A stretch of 33,399 bases of DNA from an uncultured Oscillospiraceae bacterium (GCA_947587025.1 CANPXW010000019.1:1-33399), one strand, 5' to 3'; shown: positions 13,397 to 22,024, counted from the first letter of the stretch. Notes: a model not told the origin generated them from the letters alone. Program-made: numbers and translations.

Positions 13397-16345
13397 TCAC
13401 TTCAGCCACTTTTTGAGCATCTCCATCAGCTTTTCCACCTCCACGGGCTTGGACACATGGTCGTTCATGCCCGCCTCCTTCGCCCGCAGGATGTCGTCCG
13501 CGAAGGCGTTGGCGGTCATGGCCACGATGGGCACCGTGCCGGCGTCGGGCCGGTCCAGGGCCCGGATGGCACGGGCCGCGTCGTAGCCGTTCATCACCGG
13601 CATCTGGATGTCCATGAAGACCAGGTCGTAATAGCCGGGCTGGCTCCCAGAGATCTTTTTCACCGCCTGGGCGCCGTCCTCGGCCTGGTCCACGTCCACG
13701 CCGATGAAGCTCAGCAGCTCCTGGGCGATCTCCCGGTTGAGCTGGTTGTCCTCCACCAGCAGCACCCGCTTGCCCGCGAAGCTGCCCTCCTCCAGCGCGG
13801 AGGGGGCCAGCTCCGGCTGCCCGCCTTCGCCGGCCAGCACCGACTTGAGGGCGAACACCAGCCGGGAGCGGAACAGGGGCTTTTCGATGAAGGCGGATAT
13901 GCCCGCCTGCCGGGCCTCGGCCTCGATGTCGGACCAGTCGTAGGCCGACAGGATGATGATGGGCACGTGGTCCCCCACCTGCCGGCGTATCTGGCGGGCA
14001 GTTTCCACTCCGTCCATGCCGGGCATCTTCCAGTCCAGTATCACTGCGGAGAAGTCCTCTCCCGCCTGGGTGGCGGCCAGGGTCCGGTCCACGGCCTGCC
14101 GGCCGTCCGTCACCCACTCCGGGCGCATGCCGATGCCCTGCAGGATCTCGCAGGTGGTCACGCAGCAGGTCTCGTCGTCGTCCGCCACCAGCACCCGCAG
14201 ATCGGCAAGCTGGCCCACGTCCTCCGCCGCCAGGTCCTGCAGGCGCAGATGCAGCTGCACGGTGAAGGTGGAGCCCTGGCCGGGCTGGCTCTGGACCCGG
14301 ATGTCCCCGTCCATCATCCGCACCAGGTTGCGGGTGATGCTCATGCCCAGGCCGGTGCCTTCGATGTTGCCGGACTGCTTGGAACGGCTGAAGGGGTCGA
14401 AGATGGTCTTGATGAACGCCTCGTCCATGCCGATGCCCGTGTCCTGGCAGACGAACTCATAGCAGGCCATGCCGTGGATGCGGGAGACGCTCTCCCGGAT
14501 GGAGAAGGTGATGGTGCCGCCCTCGGGGGTGAACTTCACCGCGTTGCCCAGGATATTGACGAATATCTGCTGCAGGCGCAGGATGTCGCCCAACACGTCC
14601 TCGTGCTCGATGTGGTCGATGTGCACCCGCAGCTGCTGGCGCTTGGCGTCCACCTGGGCGCGGATGATGGTCACCACGCTCTCCACCATGTCCGCCATGG
14701 AGAAGGGCTCCTCCGACAGGGTCACCTTGCCGCTCTCGATCTTGGACATGTCCAGCACGTCGTTTATCAGCGCCAGCAGGTGGCGGCTGGAGATGGTGAT
14801 CTTGCTCAGGCAGTCGGTCAGCCGCTCCGGGTCGTCCAGATGCATGGCGGCCACCGCCGTCATGCCCATGATGGCGTTCATAGGGGTGCGGATGTCGTGG
14901 CTCATACGGGCCAAAAATTCGCTCTTGGCCCGGTTGGCGGCCTCCGCCGCCTCGGAGGCGTTTTTCAGCGCCAGGCGTATCTCCATATCCCGCTCCCGCA
15001 GGGCGGTCACGTCCTGGATGGCGAACAGCACGTCCACCGGCAGGCCCGCCTTCCGCTCCAGGCAGAGGATGTAGATGTTCTCCCAGCGGTGGCCGCCCCG
15101 GTCGATCTGATAGGCGAACTGCAGATAGGGCACGTCCTCGGTCAGGTGCCTCTGCACATACTCCCGGCCGATGACCTGGCTCATCTGCTCGCCGGTGTCG
15201 GCCATGTCGATATACATGCCGTCCAGGCGGGCGATCAGGTCCGTATACGCGCCCTGCACCGGCACGCCGCCGATGCCCTTGTCCAGATAGCGGTAGGTAT
15301 CCGTCTCAAAATCCACCAGCGCGAAGCGGGTGAACAGCGCCGGCACCGCTTGGACGATGCGGCTCATCTGCTGCTTTTCGTCCACCAGCCGACGCCGCTG
15401 CCGCCAGTTTCTCACCAGCAGATAGCCCACGTAGACCAGGAACGCCAGCGCCAGCTCTATCTCCAGCCGGATGCCGGCGGAGTTGGCCTGGCGGGTCATA
15501 CTGCTGGTCAGGGAGGAGGGGAAGGTCTGCACCAGCACCCAGTCCCCGCCGTCCAGGGCGATGGCGTAGGCGCTGCCGGCGCCCTTGGAGCCCTTGTAGG
15601 AGAAGCTGGTGAAATCCACGTCGTTGGTGGCGTCCAGGGTGTCCCGCAGCCGCAGAAGATCCTGGGGCGTCAGGCGGTCGTCCCGCTCGATGCGCTCCAG
15701 CAGGTTCTGCCCGGCCAGGTCGGCCTGCGAGGCGAGGATGATGGTGCCGTCCCGCTCCAGCAGATAGGTGTTGCCCTGCACGCCGAAGTAGTCGGAGACC
15801 AGCACCTCCTCCACTGTCTGCCCCCGCAGGATGCAGCTGAGCACGCCGATGATCTCGTTGTTATAGTAAAACGGCGCGTAGAAAATGAGCAGCGTCTCGT
15901 TGGTGATGCGGCTGTTGTGGACCACGCACCGCCCGGCGTTGCCGGCCATGCCGTCCAGAAAATATTCCCGGTCAGACAGGTCCGCCGTCTGGCCGTCCGC
16001 CGTCAGGTCGGTGCCGTCAGCGGAGATGAACTCCACATAGTCGAACATGGAGCGGCTGACCATGTCCCGCAGCACATCCGTGTCTATCTCCGGCCGGGCC
16101 AGCGTCGCGCCGTACAGATGGGCCATCTGCTCAACGCTGCGCTGGGACATGTTCAGCAGTTCTTCGATGCGCGCCTCCTTCTGCTCGGTGGCGGTCTGGA
16201 TGATGCTGTCGTTCTGCTCCAGGATGCGCTGGTCGTTGTCCCGCACGAAGGTGAAGAAGGACAGCAGGATGAACGCCAGCAGCGCGCCGAGGACTATGGC
16301 GCCTGTGATGATGTCGCTTCGTGATCTCTTTTCGGTGTTATCCAT
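13397..16345 (-). CDS. Hybrid sensor histidine kinase with Cache-like sensor, PAS-like domain and two receivers
   Basis: The start is set at 16345 (MDNTEKRSRS, GGAGGG just upstream) because the in-frame extension to 16411 covers the promoter. The 982-residue protein has a membrane helix at about 12-32, an extracytoplasmic region of about 260 residues resembling a double Cache ligand domain (FDYVEFISADGTD, YFLDGMAG, GNTYLLERDGTIILAS), and a second helix at about 294-312. A PAS-like region ending VLFAIQDVTALRERD follows. HisKA has its H-box at FLARMSHDIRTP (His483), and the ATPase domain shows GNAVKFTPEGG, DTGIGMDEAF and GTGLGMSI. Two receiver domains follow (VILDWKMPGMDG and VFMDIQMPVMNG), both with acceptor Asp and conserved Lys. 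It probably signals through the free Hpt protein to the HD-GYP/GGDEF regulator downstream. The ligand is unknown. Confidence 0.93.
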   Translation of the reverse strand: MDNTEKRSRSDIITGAIVLGALLAFILLSFFTFVRDNDQRILEQNDSIIQTATEQKEARIEELLNMSQRSVEQMAHLYGATLARPEIDTDVLRDMVSRSMFDYVEFISADGTDLTADGQTADLSDREYFLDGMAGNAGRCVVHNSRITNETLLIFYAPFYYNNEIIGVLSCILRGQTVEEVLVSDYFGVQGNTYLLERDGTIILASQADLAGQNLLERIERDDRLTPQDLLRLRDTLDATNDVDFTSFSYKGSKGAGSAYAIALDGGDWVLVQTFPSSLTSSMTRQANSAGIRLEIELALAFLVYVGYLLVRNWRQRRRLVDEKQQMSRIVQAVPALFTRFALVDFETDTYRYLDKGIGGVPVQGAYTDLIARLDGMYIDMADTGEQMSQVIGREYVQRHLTEDVPYLQFAYQIDRGGHRWENIYILCLERKAGLPVDVLFAIQDVTALRERDMEIRLALKNASEAAEAANRAKSEFLARMSHDIRTPMNAIMGMTAVAAMHLDDPERLTDCLSKITISSRHLLALINDVLDMSKIESGKVTLSEEPFSMADMVESVVTIIRAQVDAKRQQLRVHIDHIEHEDVLGDILRLQQIFVNILGNAVKFTPEGGTITFSIRESVSRIHGMACYEFVCQDTGIGMDEAFIKTIFDPFSRSKQSGNIEGTGLGMSITRNLVRMMDGDIRVQSQPGQGSTFTVQLHLRLQDLAAEDVGQLADLRVLVADDDETCCVTTCEILQGIGMRPEWVTDGRQAVDRTLAATQAGEDFSAVILDWKMPGMDGVETARQIRRQVGDHVPIIILSAYDWSDIEAEARQAGISAFIEKPLFRSRLVFALKSVLAGEGGQPELAPSALEEGSFAGKRVLLVEDNQLNREIAQELLSFIGVDVDQAEDGAQAVKKISGSQPGYYDLVFMDIQMPVMNGYDAARAIRALDRPDAGTVPIVAMTANAFADDILRAKEAGMNDHVSKPVEVEKLMEMLKKWLK

Positions 16346-16401
16346 CCGTTCCCTCCGGCGGTCCCGCCCGCACGCGTCGTCTGAAATATCTGCATTTTTA
16401 T

Positions 16402-16430
16402 ATTGTAACATGCCGGCGGCCCCGATGCAA
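16402..16430 (-). promoter_or_regulatory. Promoter of the hybrid kinase-regulator-Hpt operon
   Basis: On the minus strand TTGCAT (16430-16425), a 17-base spacer and TACAAT (16407-16402), in the gap after the terminator of the upstream kinase gene. The expected start is near 16395, giving a leader of about 50 bases. Confidence 0.65.
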
Positions 16431-16440
16431 CTGAAAAGGC

Positions 16441-16483
16441 CTGCCCGGCCAAAACAGAACAGGGGCCTGTTTTGGCCGGGCAG
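16441..16483 (-). terminator. Terminator after the solute-binding hybrid kinase gene
   Basis: A 17-bp perfect stem (16441-16457 with 16467-16483, CTGCCCGGCCAAAACAG) around a 9-base loop, followed on the minus strand by GCCTTTTCAG. It separates the two kinase genes into different transcription units. Confidence 0.8.
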
Positions 16484-16504
16484 AGCGTCCCGTGCGTCGG
16501 CCCG

Positions 16505-18607
16505 TCACACGACGGCCAGCTTTTCCAGCAGCTCGTCCACGTCCACGGGCTTAGCGATGAAATCGTCCATACCGCTGTCCAATGCCTTGGCGCGGTCGGT
16601 CTCGTAGGAGTTGGCGGTGCAGGCGACGATCTTCACCGTTTTGGCGTCCGGCCGGTCCAGGGCCCGGATGGCCGAGGCGGCCTCAAAGCCGTCCATCTCC
16701 GGCATGAGCAGGTCCATGAGTATCACCCCGTAGGTCTCCGGCGCGGAGGCACGGAACATATCCAGGGCTGCCCGGCCGTTCTCCGCCAGCTCGGCCCGGT
16801 AACCGGCCCCCTCCAGCAGCTCCAGCATGATCTCGCCGTTGAGCTCGTTGTCCTCGGCCACCAGCACCCGGGGCTTCTCGTCCCGGCGGGGCGCGCCGCT
16901 CTCCCGCCCGGCGGCGGGCATATCCGCGCTCGGGCCGGAGAAGGTGAACAGGAACGTGCTGCCCTTGTCCTTCTCGCTGGTGAAGGTCAGGTCTCCGCCC
17001 ATCATCCGCGCCAGCTGGCGGCTGATGGGCAGGCCCAGGCCAGTGCCCTCGTTGCCCTTGGACACGGTGTCCAGCTCCCGGGCGAAGGACTCGAAGATAT
17101 GCTTCTGGAACTGCTCGCTCATGCCCCGGCCGGTGTCGGTCACCTCTGCGGCGGTGCGCACGGTCCCGTCCGCCTGGACGGTCTGGTGCATGCTGAAGGT
17201 CACCTGGCCGCCGGGCGGGGTGAATTTCCGGGCGTTGTCAAGCAGATTCAAAAGCACCTGCTGGATGCGTACATCGTCGCCCAGCACGCAGGGCTGGGCC
17301 AGGCAGATGTTGGCGCGCAGGGTCAGGCCCTTCTCCTCCATGGCGCCGCGTACGATGGCCTCCACCGTGTCCGCCAGGTGCTCCAGGTCCACCGGGCGCG
17401 CGTCCAGCTCCATCCGGCGATCCTGCAGCCGGGACATGTCCAGGATGTCGCTTACCAAGCTGAGCAAATACCGGGCGGTGGAGTCGGACTGGCGCAGATA
17501 GCCGTCCAGCCGCTCCGGGTCGTCCAGCTTCTGCCGCATCAGGTAGTTCAGGCCGATCAGGCCGTTGAGGGGCGTGCGTATCTCGTGGCTCATGGTGGAC
17601 AAAAACTGTCCCCGCACCTTGGCGTCGGCCCGGTCCTCCATGGAGCGGACACGCTGGCGCACCAGCAGCACCGCCAGGGCCACGATCACCAGACCCGCCG
17701 CCGCCAGCACGGCCACCATGTGCCGGTACCGGGTGAGAAAATCGCCCACGGTGAAGCGGTATTGGTTGTCCATCACGCCCCGGATGATGCAGGCGCTGAC
17801 CGCGTCCTCGCCCATGGCGGCGATGGCCTTGTCCAGGATGTCGATGAGCATCTGCCCATCCGCCGGGTCGATGCCCTCTCCGCCGCCGAAGGCCACCACC
17901 GCCGAGAAGCACATCTGGTCGTCCAGGCCCATCATGGGGATGACCTGCAGCTCGTCGTAGGCCGGCTTGGACATCCAGTATTCCGCCACATACTGGTTCT
18001 GGATGGTCACGTCCGCCTCGCCGGAGCGGATCGCGCCGAAGCAGTCCTCGGTGGAATCGTAGTCCACCAGCACGAAGCTGGGGAACATGTCTCCCAGCAC
18101 CTTGCGTATGGTCTGGGAGCCGGTGGACAGGGCCGCCCTGAACTGGCCGCCCTGGCTGAAATCCGTGTCGCCTCGGGCCACGATCACCTTCCGGCTGGAC
18201 AGATAGGGCTCGCTGATGAGGATGCCGTTGGCGTTCTTGTTGGCCTCGTTGTACTCCACGCTGGTGACCAGGGCCAGCTTCTCCTGCTGCAGATACTCGT
18301 AGGTGACGTCGCCGGTGGGCAGGGCCACGTATTCAAACTCCAGCCCGCTCAGCTGGGCCACCCGGTCCAGGATGTAGCGGGAGATGCCGGCGAACTGGCC
18401 GTTCTCGTCCATGAAAGTGACGGGGATGCGGTCCTGCACGAAGCCCACCCGCACCGGGCCGCTGGCCTGCACGTAGGCGGCCTCCTCTTCCGTCAGAGAC
18501 ACGCCGCTGCCGCCGCCGTTGGCGGCATACGCGCCCATGGGCACGGCGCACAGCAGCAGCCCCGCCAGCAGCAGCGGGACCAGTATTTTCCCGAGCTTTT
18601 TTCCCAT
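16505..18607 (-). CDS. Hybrid sensor histidine kinase with amino-acid-binding-protein-like sensor and one receiver
   Basis: The 700-residue protein has a signal peptide (1-29, ending GAYAA). An extracytoplasmic domain (about 45-285) resembles the family 3 solute-binding proteins of amino-acid ABC transporters (PVRVGFVQDRIPVTFMDENG, ILISEPYLSSRKVIV, and a gating segment with ADVTIQNQYVAEYW). One membrane helix (about 297-317) leads directly to HisKA with H341 (FLSTMSHEIRTPLNG). The ATPase domain follows (LLDNARKFTPPGG, DTGRGMSEQF, GTGLGLPIS), then a C-terminal receiver (VAEDNELN, ILMDLLMPEMDG, IAKPVD). Direct ligand sensing by such a domain is known in BvgS/EvgS-like kinases. It lies just downstream of a tryptophan transporter but is separated by a terminator and has its own promoter. 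Output partner could be the Hpt protein at 10896. Ligand is not known. Confidence 0.93.
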   Translation of the reverse strand: MGKKLGKILVPLLLAGLLLCAVPMGAYAANGGGSGVSLTEEEAAYVQASGPVRVGFVQDRIPVTFMDENGQFAGISRYILDRVAQLSGLEFEYVALPTGDVTYEYLQQEKLALVTSVEYNEANKNANGILISEPYLSSRKVIVARGDTDFSQGGQFRAALSTGSQTIRKVLGDMFPSFVLVDYDSTEDCFGAIRSGEADVTIQNQYVAEYWMSKPAYDELQVIPMMGLDDQMCFSAVVAFGGGEGIDPADGQMLIDILDKAIAAMGEDAVSACIIRGVMDNQYRFTVGDFLTRYRHMVAVLAAAGLVIVALAVLLVRQRVRSMEDRADAKVRGQFLSTMSHEIRTPLNGLIGLNYLMRQKLDDPERLDGYLRQSDSTARYLLSLVSDILDMSRLQDRRMELDARPVDLEHLADTVEAIVRGAMEEKGLTLRANICLAQPCVLGDDVRIQQVLLNLLDNARKFTPPGGQVTFSMHQTVQADGTVRTAAEVTDTGRGMSEQFQKHIFESFARELDTVSKGNEGTGLGLPISRQLARMMGGDLTFTSEKDKGSTFLFTFSGPSADMPAAGRESGAPRRDEKPRVLVAEDNELNGEIMLELLEGAGYRAELAENGRAALDMFRASAPETYGVILMDLLMPEMDGFEAASAIRALDRPDAKTVKIVACTANSYETDRAKALDSGMDDFIAKPVDVDELLEKLAVV

Positions 18608-18678
18608 TCTGAAAGACTCCCTTCAGCAAGCCCTCGGGCCGCGCGGCAAAGAGAAGATACCTTAAAATATCCAATGTG

Positions 18679-18707
18679 ATTTTAGAACAAAAGTCGGCCG
18701 TTGTAAA
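18679..18707 (-). promoter_or_regulatory. Promoter of the solute-binding hybrid kinase gene
   Basis: Minus-strand TTTACA (18707-18702), a 17-base spacer and TAAAAT (18684-18679). The leader is about 65 bases, with GGGAG about nine bases before the ATG at 18607. Confidence 0.6.
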
Positions 18708-18741
18708 GTTTTTCCGCACAAAACGGCCCCATTTGCACATG

Positions 18742-18773
18742 AAAAAACGGACCCACAGCAAGCGGGTCCGTTT
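18742..18773 (-). terminator. Terminator of the trpXYZ operon
   Basis: A 10-bp stem AAACGGACCC/GGGTCCGTTT with a 9-base loop (18745-18773), followed on the minus strand by a run of six T (18747-18742). It lies about ten bases past the ATPase stop. Confidence 0.9.
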
Positions 18774-18782
18774 CGTACGCGC

Positions 18783-19568
18783 TCAGGAGAGCAGCATCCG
18801 GTCGTTATCCAGGGCCTTGCCCACATTTTCCTTGAACATGCGCAGCAGATCGTTCACGCCCAGACCCGTCCGCTCATCACCCTTCAGGTCCAGCAGGATG
18901 CGGCCGGAGTCCATCATCAGGGTCCGGTTGCCCAGCTCCAGAGCCGAGGACATGTTGTGGGTGATCATCAGGCAGGTCAGCTTCCCCTCCCGGACGATGC
19001 TCTCGGTGAGAGCGAGAACCTTTTCCGCCGTACCGGGGTCCAGGGCGGCGGTGTGTTCGTCCAGCAGCAGCAGCTTGGGGGGCACCATGGTGGCCATGAG
19101 CAGGGTCAGGGCCTGGCGCTGGCCGCCGGAGAGCAGCCCCACCGGCTGGCGCATCCGGTCCTCCAGGCCCATGCCCAGCAGGGCCAGCTTATCCCGGAAG
19201 GCGGCCTTCTCCGCCTTGGAGACGTGGCTGAGCCAGCCGCCGCCCCCCGCCGCCAGGGCCAGATTCTCCTCGATGGTCATGGCCGGCGCGCTGCCCCGCA
19301 TGGGGTCCTGGAACAGCCGGCCGATGGACTTGGCCCGCTTGAACTCCGGCTGGAAGGTCACGTCCTGGCCGTCCAGGACGATGGAGCCGGTATCGGGCAG
19401 GAAGCTGCCGGCGATGGCGTTGAACAGGGTGCTCTTGCCCGCGCCGTTGGCGCCGATGATGGTGACGAAGTCGCCCTTTTCCAGGTGCAGGCTCACGTCC
19501 GTCAGGGCGGTCTTTTCGTTGACCGTGCCGGGGTTGAAGGTCTTGGAGATGTGGGAGAGGGTGAGCAT
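18783..19568 (-). CDS. trpZ: ABC transporter ATPase of the tryptophan transporter
   Basis: Cytoplasmic ATPase that powers import through the neighbouring permease. The 261-residue protein has Walker A GANGAGKST (about 39-47), Q-loop (LFQDPMRGSAP), signature LSGGQRQALTL and Walker B LLLLDEHTAALDP followed by the H-loop ITHNMS. The sequence type matches the uncharacterised-transport ATPases paired with PF04392 binding proteins. Its ATG is one base after the permease stop (TGACATG), so it is coupled. The trpXYZ name rests on the linked binding protein, permease and the UGG T-box rather than on this protein alone. It is the last gene of the operon. Confidence 0.88.
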   Translation of the reverse strand: MLTLSHISKTFNPGTVNEKTALTDVSLHLEKGDFVTIIGANGAGKSTLFNAIAGSFLPDTGSIVLDGQDVTFQPEFKRAKSIGRLFQDPMRGSAPAMTIEENLALAAGGGGWLSHVSKAEKAAFRDKLALLGMGLEDRMRQPVGLLSGGQRQALTLLMATMVPPKLLLLDEHTAALDPGTAEKVLALTESIVREGKLTCLMITHNMSSALELGNRTLMMDSGRILLDLKGDERTGLGVNDLLRMFKENVGKALDNDRMLLS

Positions 19569-19569
19569 G

Positions 19570-20499
19570 TCAGCCGTCCTCCTTCCCGGACCCGGCCAGC
19601 CGGCGGCGGAGCATGGGCACCTGGCTCTTGAAGTAGGGTCCCGCGATGGCGATTATCACGATCACGGAGCTGACCAGCTTCAGCATGAACGCGGGCATAT
19701 TGAACCGCAGCGCGATGGTGTACACCAGCCGGAAGATGACCGAGCCGATCACCACGCCCACCGCCCTTTTCGCGACGGAGCCCCGGCCCATGAAGGTCTG
19801 GCCGATGAGAAGGCTTGCCAGGGCGATGGTGACCATGCCGGAGCCGATGTCGATGTTCACCGACTTCTGGCTCTGGGCCAGCAGGCACCCGGACAGGCCC
19901 GTGAAGGCATTGGAGATGCACAGGCCCACCGTGGTGGTGAACACGGGGTTGATGGAGGAGGAGCGTACCATGTCCGGATTGTCGCCGGTGGCCCTTATGG
20001 CCAGGCCCAGCCGGGTGCGCAGGAACAGCGCCAGAAACAGGATCACCAGCGCCACCGCCGCCAGCGAGATGACCAGCTCATGCTGGCCGGCCAGGGGCGT
20101 ATCGGCCAGAAGGTCCTTCATCCGGGTAAAAATGGTCACCGTCTTGTTCATGTTCAGCAGGGACGACTTTCCCATCACCGCGATGTTGATGGAGTAAAGG
20201 CCCGTGTTGACGATGATGCCCGCCAGCAGGCTCTCGATGCCCATGCGGGTCTGCAGCACGGCGGTGACGAAGCCGCTGAGCACCCCCGCGCCCATGGCGG
20301 CGGGGATGGACAGATAGGGGTGGCCGGCGATGGCGACCACAGCGCCCACTGCGGCCCCCAGCGTGAAGCAGCCGTCGGTACTGAGGTCGCACACGTTGAG
20401 CATGGAGTAGCTCAGAAACAGGGCCAGCACGGTCAGCGAGCAGGTCAGGCCCAGCTCCAGCGCCGTCTGTGCCAGGCTCCATATGGCGGATAGTGACAT
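19570..20499 (-). CDS. trpY: ABC transporter permease of the tryptophan transporter
   Basis: A 309-residue membrane protein with about eight to nine hydrophobic segments, of the branched-chain-amino-acid/ribose-type permease superfamily (BPD_transp_2). Typical sequence includes SYSMLNVCDLSTDGCFTLGAAVGAVVAIAG in the first segments and TGLSGCLLAQSQKSVNIDIGSGMVTIALASLLIG in the core. A single permease gene implies a homodimer in the membrane. AGGAG precedes the ATG by about eight bases. It lies 77 bases after trpX, and that gap contains a GC-rich stem-loop. The assignment to tryptophan follows from the T-box specifier and from the known trpXYZ arrangement. Confidence 0.87.
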   Translation of the reverse strand: MSLSAIWSLAQTALELGLTCSLTVLALFLSYSMLNVCDLSTDGCFTLGAAVGAVVAIAGHPYLSIPAAMGAGVLSGFVTAVLQTRMGIESLLAGIIVNTGLYSINIAVMGKSSLLNMNKTVTIFTRMKDLLADTPLAGQHELVISLAAVALVILFLALFLRTRLGLAIRATGDNPDMVRSSSINPVFTTTVGLCISNAFTGLSGCLLAQSQKSVNIDIGSGMVTIALASLLIGQTFMGRGSVAKRAVGVVIGSVIFRLVYTIALRFNMPAFMLKLVSSVIVIIAIAGPYFKSQVPMLRRRLAGSGKEDG

Positions 20500-20526
20500 G
20501 GGATAGCTCCTTTTAAGCAGGATATA

Positions 20527-20554
20527 GGGGGCAGGGGCGAACGCCCCTGTCCCC
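20527..20554 (-). other. Intercistronic stem-loop between trpX and trpY
   Basis: A 13-bp arm pair with one mismatch (20527-20539 and 20542-20554) and a two-base centre. On the minus strand it is followed by TATATCCTGC, not by a T-run, so it should not terminate. Such structures commonly protect the upstream binding-protein message, giving more TrpX than TrpY. Confidence 0.6.
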
Positions 20555-20576
20555 GCATCGTTTTTCGGTTCTTTGT

Positions 20577-21605
20577 TTACTCTGCCGCGTCAGCGAATTC
20601 CTCGGCGGTCTCGATGGGCTTGACGGCGGTGCACAGGGGGGCGAACAGCTCCTCCAGCTCCTCGAAGGTCTTGCCGGTGATCTGCTCGCACACGTCGGTG
20701 TTGATGGTGGCGGTGCCGTTATCGAAGGTCATCACAGGCAGCTCGGCGGGGTCCTCGCCGTCCAGCAGCACCTGAGCGATCATGTTGGCGGTCTCCACGC
20801 CCAGGTTGGCGTAGTCCACGCCGTAGCCCATGAACGCGCCGTTCAGGGCGAAGGAGTCAGCGCCGGTGTAGTGGGGGATGCCGGCCTCGGCCAGGTCCTC
20901 ATAGATGCTCAGCTCAGCGGTCATGATGGTGTTGTCGGAGGGGGTGAACACCGCGTCCACGCCGTCGTCGATCAGCTGGGTGACCGCCTGCTGGACCTCG
21001 GGGATGGAGGTGCCGTTGTACTCCTTGTACTCCACGTTCTTCTCATCCAGGAATTCCTTCGCGGCGGCGATGGGGGTGGCGGAGGAGTCCTGGCCGATGT
21101 CATACAGCAGGCCGATCTTGTCCGCGTCGGGATCCTCGGCAAAGATCAGGTTCATGACGGCGGTGGTGTCCAAAAAGTCGGAGGTGCCGGTGATGTTGGC
21201 GCCGGGGGCTTCATTGCTCTCCACCAGGCCGGCGGACTCGGGGTCGGACACGGCGGAGAAGATCACGGGGATCTGGTTCTCCTCGGTGGCCGCCTGCATC
21301 TGCATGGCCACGGGGGTGGCCACGCCCACCATCAGGTCCACCTCGTCGGCGATGAAGTTGGAGATGATCTGGTCCATCACGGTGGTGTCGGCGTTGCAGT
21401 TATCGTAGCTGACGTCGAAGGTGACGCCCCTCTCCTCGCCTATGGCGTCCAGCTGCGCCTGGATGTTCTCCACGATCTGGTTCAGGGACGCGTCGTCCAC
21501 GTAGTTGCAGATGCCGATCTTATAGGTCTCGCCGTCAGCGAAGGCGGCGGAGGCCAGGGACAGGACCATCATAAGGGCCATCACAGTGCAGATAAGCTTT
21601 TTCAT
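20577..21605 (-). CDS. trpX: Tryptophan ABC transporter substrate-binding protein
   Basis: A PF04392-type (ABC_sub_bind) binding protein of 342 residues. Start is ATG at 21605 with GGAG nine bases upstream; the longer frame to 21635 adds MRKHEKENIT and lacks that spacing. A signal peptide ends near ALMMVLSLASAAFADGE, with an AFA-type signal peptidase I site and no lipobox Cys, unusual for a Gram-positive binding protein. Family sequence includes YKIGICNYVDDASLNQIVENI, VDLMVGVATPVAMQMQAAT, IPVIFSAVSDPESAGLV, GANITGTSDFLDT and the hinge KIGLLYDIGQDSS. It is the first gene after the tRNA-Trp T-box leader, which supports tryptophan as the ligand. Direct ligand-contact residues are not identified here. 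Confidence 0.88.
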   Translation of the reverse strand: MKKLICTVMALMMVLSLASAAFADGETYKIGICNYVDDASLNQIVENIQAQLDAIGEERGVTFDVSYDNCNADTTVMDQIISNFIADEVDLMVGVATPVAMQMQAATEENQIPVIFSAVSDPESAGLVESNEAPGANITGTSDFLDTTAVMNLIFAEDPDADKIGLLYDIGQDSSATPIAAAKEFLDEKNVEYKEYNGTSIPEVQQAVTQLIDDGVDAVFTPSDNTIMTAELSIYEDLAEAGIPHYTGADSFALNGAFMGYGVDYANLGVETANMIAQVLLDGEDPAELPVMTFDNGTATINTDVCEQITGKTFEELEELFAPLCTAVKPIETAEEFADAAE

Positions 21606-21730
21606 CGTTATATTCTCCTTTTCATGCTTTCTCATTTTAGTTTTTTGGTTTGATTTATGTTCATGTTTCGTGGGTGTCCTTCACGCCCGCCATCGTTTGG
21701 ACAATATGAACATCTTCATGTACCTCCCCT

Positions 21731-21774
21731 TGGAAAATAAAGATCCTGTCCCTGCATTTCTGCTGGGACAGGAT
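21731..21774 (-). terminator. T-box regulated terminator
   Basis: ATCCTGTCCC/GGGACAGGAT (10-bp stem, 21743-21752 with 21765-21774), with extra GCA/TGC pairing inside the loop, followed on the minus strand by CTTTATTTTCC. It lies directly after the T-box antiterminator sequence. The GGGAC/TCC strand would compete with the antiterminator fold. Confidence 0.85.
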
Positions 21775-22024
21775 GTTATAAACTCCTGCGGTGCCACCCG
21801 GCTTGACGCTCACGCGTCCGCTTTGCTCCGCGCCATCACGCGGCGGCGTTTTTCACGAAGCGCCTCTCTCCGTCTCACATAGGGCAGATAAACTGCCTTC
21901 CGATCGCCCTCCGAAGTCCATTCGCCGCTTCCCGCCTGTGCCGCGCTCTCAGCTGTGCGCCGCTCTCTGTGACAAGCACTGGAAGGGCTACTCACTCTTC
22001 ATCAACGGTTTATCGTATTAAATT
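21736..22024 (-). ncRNA. T-box riboswitch leader, tRNA-Trp specific
   Basis: Read on the minus strand, the 290-base leader has the T-box core GGGTGGCACCGC (21799-21788) and a following terminator. A stem III hairpin GGCAG/CTGCC is at 21897-21883. Stem I carries AGAGAG and the GCTGAGAGC segment. Its distal strand contains GAA-TGG-AC (TGG at 21920-21918), the usual context of a specifier codon, so the leader should read uncharged tRNA-Trp. When tRNA-Trp is uncharged its NCCA end would pair with the bulge of the antiterminator and allow trpXYZ transcription. No other gene lies in this stretch of almost 490 bases between psuG and trpX. Confidence 0.93.

Noticed and set aside
11258-16324. A 1688-codon open frame on the plus strand, the longest in the window
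   Set aside because: It is antisense to the hybrid kinase and HD-GYP/GGDEF genes, rich in His, Gln, Gly and Val as expected of a GC-rich shadow frame, and has no recognisable domain. The minus-strand genes have full motif sets.
16346-16411. N-terminal extension of the Cache-type hybrid kinase
   Set aside because: It overlaps the minus-strand -10 element, while ATG 16345 has GGAGGG just upstream.
16472-18679. A 735-codon plus-strand frame
   Set aside because: Antisense to the solute-binding hybrid kinase, with no family features.
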